Source of the DNA: Oceanospirillaceae bacterium UBA1126
Lineage (GTDB): Bacteria > Pseudomonadota > Gammaproteobacteria > Pseudomonadales > Balneatricaceae
NCBI GenBank assembly: GCA_002312935.1
Contig: DCAT01000130.1
Location: forward strand, 1 to 6,156
Reading direction: 5' to 3'
DNA: 6,156 nt
Positions 4,735 through 6,156 of the stretch are shown here, one piece after another. The notes under the pieces are model-generated. The model searched no databases, was not told where the DNA came from, and worked only from the letters and a program-made list of their open reading frames with translations. Position 1 is the stretch's first letter. Each line of letters begins with the position of its first letter. Position numbers and translations under genes: made by a program.

Positions 4735-5547
4735 TTAAACCAGTGAAACAGCCATAGCCATGACTAATAATACCAGTAATTCGGTTACCTCAATGCTTGC
4801 ACCTGCTGTATCGCCAGTCCAACCATCTATACGCTGCATCATTAAACGGCGCATAAGGTAATAACCTAGACCCAGCGTTAACACCAAGGCAAATGACAAC
4901 CACAGGTTTTGATATAGCATGAATGCAATTAATGATAACAGCCAAAACCACACCCACTTGGCCTGCGCTTGGCTTTTAAGCTGTGTACCCAAACCTTTGC
5001 CCCTAACGTACGGCGTATGCGCCACTAAAACCATCACTTGAAAACGTGCCAAAACAGGCACCAACATCAGCAGTATCCACCAGTATGTGTTTGCCCCTTG
5101 GCCCTGAGCAATCACCTCGCTTAACGCCAGCCACTTTAGCAATAACGTTAACACTAAAACGACTACGGCACTTGGGCCACAGGTGGGGTCTTTCATCAAA
5201 TCTAGGGTGCGTTGCTTGTCACCAAAGCCACCAAGCCAAGCATCGGCGCTATCGGCTAAGCCATCCAGGTGCAACCCACCCGTTATCCATACCCACAGCA
5301 CTAGCACCAAGCCTGCCTGTATGTGTGGGCTTACCGCTATGTGCGCATAGTTAAACGTTATTGGTAACAAAATCAAACCACCACCAATAACAGCCCCTAC
5401 AATAGGGTAATAGAGCAAGGCCTTACCAGCCACTTGTGGTGGCGGTATGGTACTGGCAATAGAAAACACACGGTAAACAGGTATTCGAGTTAAGAACTGA
5501 AAAGCCAAAACCAATGCATGGTAGTGTTGATGAAGCATTACAAACAT
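4735..5547 (-). CDS. cobS: Adenosylcobinamide-GDP ribazoletransferase (cobalamin synthase) CobS
   Basis: A 270-residue inner-membrane enzyme that joins adenosylcobinamide-GDP and alpha-ribazole (or its 5'-phosphate), the near-final step of cobalamin assembly. Marks are FQFLTRIPV (16-24), the metal/phosphate-binding GGLHLDGLADSADAW (90-104, with D95, D99 and D102), MKDPTCGPSAV (118-128) and RIDGWTGDTAGASIEVTELLV near the C-terminus. Several hydrophobic segments (about 42-62, 77-90, 125-142, 152-175, 195-225 and the last 20 residues) fit the multi-pass topology of the family. It follows cobC by one base, so the two are surely co-transcribed. Two starts are possible: ATG at 5547 or ATG at 5538 (residue 4). 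AGGA lies 8 bases before the second and touches the first, so the 267-residue form is more likely. Confidence 0.96.
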   Translation of the reverse strand: MFVMLHQHYHALVLAFQFLTRIPVYRVFSIASTIPPPQVAGKALLYYPIVGAVIGGGLILLPITFNYAHIAVSPHIQAGLVLVLWVWITGGLHLDGLADSADAWLGGFGDKQRTLDLMKDPTCGPSAVVVLVLTLLLKWLALSEVIAQGQGANTYWWILLMLVPVLARFQVMVLVAHTPYVRGKGLGTQLKSQAQAKWVWFWLLSLIAFMLYQNLWLSFALVLTLGLGYYLMRRLMMQRIDGWTGDTAGASIEVTELLVLLVMAMAVSLV

Positions 5548-5550
5548 CCT
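5547..5550 (-). promoter_or_regulatory. cobS: Ribosome binding site AGGA of cobS, favours the second ATG
   Basis: AGGA on the minus strand overlaps the first ATG (5547) and lies 8 bases before the second ATG (5538). Only the second has usable spacing. The site overlaps the end of cobC (stop TAG at 5551-5549), so cobS translation is probably coupled to cobC. Confidence 0.5.
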
Positions 5551-6151
5551 AACTAGGGGCCAAATCTAGGCTTAAGTGATAGTCTGGCTGGCCGTCAGCG
5601 TTATCAAAACACGCTAGGTGTAAGTGTGCGACGCCGCCATAGGGCAAGTTTAAATTAAATAGCCCCTTGGGGGTCATATGCAACACAGAACCTAGAATTG
5701 CTCTAATAACCCCACCATGGGTAACAATAAGCATGTGTTTGCATTTTTGCGTAATCGCTAATTTAATATGGTGGTGAAGCGCTTCCATAGCCCTTGTCTG
5801 CAGCTGCAAAACAGATTCGCCATTAGGGGGCGAGCTTTCCATTGGGTTGCTCCAAAACGCATTCACGGCCTCAGGCTGTGTGCTCCATATGTCACTGCGA
5901 GACTTGCCATCCCAGTCTCCAAACGACATTTCTTGGAAGCGTTCATCGATCTGTTCCTTAGGCTCAATTAACGCAGCAAATTTTGCACACCGTTGTAACT
6001 GAGAACTCACAAGGTAATCTACTGGCAAAGAAAAACCAGCATACGTTTGCTGCATTTGAGCTAAGCCGCGGTCGGTTAAGGCCACGTCTGTGTGGCCACG
6101 GTAAATACCGTCTTCAGTGGTTTTACCATGGCGCAACAAACTAATTTGCAT
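5549..6151 (-). CDS. cobC: Alpha-ribazole phosphatase CobC, histidine phosphatase family
   Basis: A 200-residue cytoplasmic phosphatase of the histidine phosphatase (phosphoglycerate mutase-like) superfamily. Next to cobS, its likely job is removing phosphate from alpha-ribazole 5'-phosphate or adenosylcobalamin 5'-phosphate. The phosphohistidine motif LLRHGKT lies at residues 5-11 (R7, H8, G9), with YRGHTDVALTDRG at 17-29, R54 in SSQLQRC, acidic E74 in QEMSFGDWDG and the second histidine H145 in IVTHGGVIRAIL. PPNGES (108-113) is typical of the CobC group. The RHG motif so close to the ATG supports this start. Only 5 bases upstream are visible, so its binding site and upstream neighbour are unknown. 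The superfamily is broad; the cobS neighbour makes CobC much the best call. Confidence 0.9.
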   Translation of the reverse strand: MQISLLRHGKTTEDGIYRGHTDVALTDRGLAQMQQTYAGFSLPVDYLVSSQLQRCAKFAALIEPKEQIDERFQEMSFGDWDGKSRSDIWSTQPEAVNAFWSNPMESSPPNGESVLQLQTRAMEALHHHIKLAITQKCKHMLIVTHGGVIRAILGSVLHMTPKGLFNLNLPYGGVAHLHLACFDNADGQPDYHLSLDLAPS

Positions 6152-6156
6152 AACAG

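Noticed and set aside
5046..5354. Plus-strand open frame of 102 codons opposite cobS
   Set aside because: It is a low-complexity antisense translation with no family signature; cobS is certain on the minus strand.
5768..5971. Plus-strand open frame opposite cobC
   Set aside because: It lies entirely within the intact cobC gene and shows no independent evidence of coding.

Overview
All nine protein genes lie on the minus strand, so transcription runs from high to low coordinates. The protein sequences suggest a gammaproteobacterium, possibly a marine relative of the Cellvibrio/Saccharophagus type. The reasons are a gammaproteobacterial-style QueD, a QueE with the extended CX14CX2C cluster motif, CobS and CobC paired, and moderate base composition by eye. 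This placement is inference; no rRNA or other marker gene is present.

Right part (6151 to 4735): cobC (alpha-ribazole phosphatase) and cobS (cobalamin synthase), separated by one base. They are the last steps of nucleotide-loop assembly in vitamin B12 synthesis. The right edge cuts away whatever precedes cobC.

Middle (4619 to 1599): after a 115-base gap comes metF (5,10-methylenetetrahydrofolate reductase). A 59-base gap with a promoter-like -10 element follows. Then comes a tight run of queC, queE and queD, joined by two identical TAATG stop/start overlaps, and a YccU-type CoA-binding protein gene starting 3 bases after queD. QueD, QueE and QueC carry out the pathway from dihydroneopterin triphosphate to preQ0, the precursor of the tRNA base queuosine.

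Left part (1598 to 1): two stand-alone genes, a small MAPEG-family membrane protein and a flavin reductase/flavoredoxin-like protein. They are separated by gaps of 309 and 224 bases rich in palindromes and hairpins. The strongest is a 17-bp-stem hairpin at 695-733, upstream of the flavin protein.

How the genes may work together (inference): B12 is the cofactor of MetH, which consumes the methyl-folate made by MetF to make methionine and hence S-adenosylmethionine. SAM is used by QueE and by the later enzyme QueA, and B12 is the cofactor of QueG, the last step of queuosine synthesis. The neighbourhood therefore links cobalamin, one-carbon metabolism and tRNA modification. I found no CRISPR array, transposase, integrase, RNA gene or convincing new defence-type system. 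The most interesting items are regulatory structures and the CoA-binding protein at the end of the queuosine operon.
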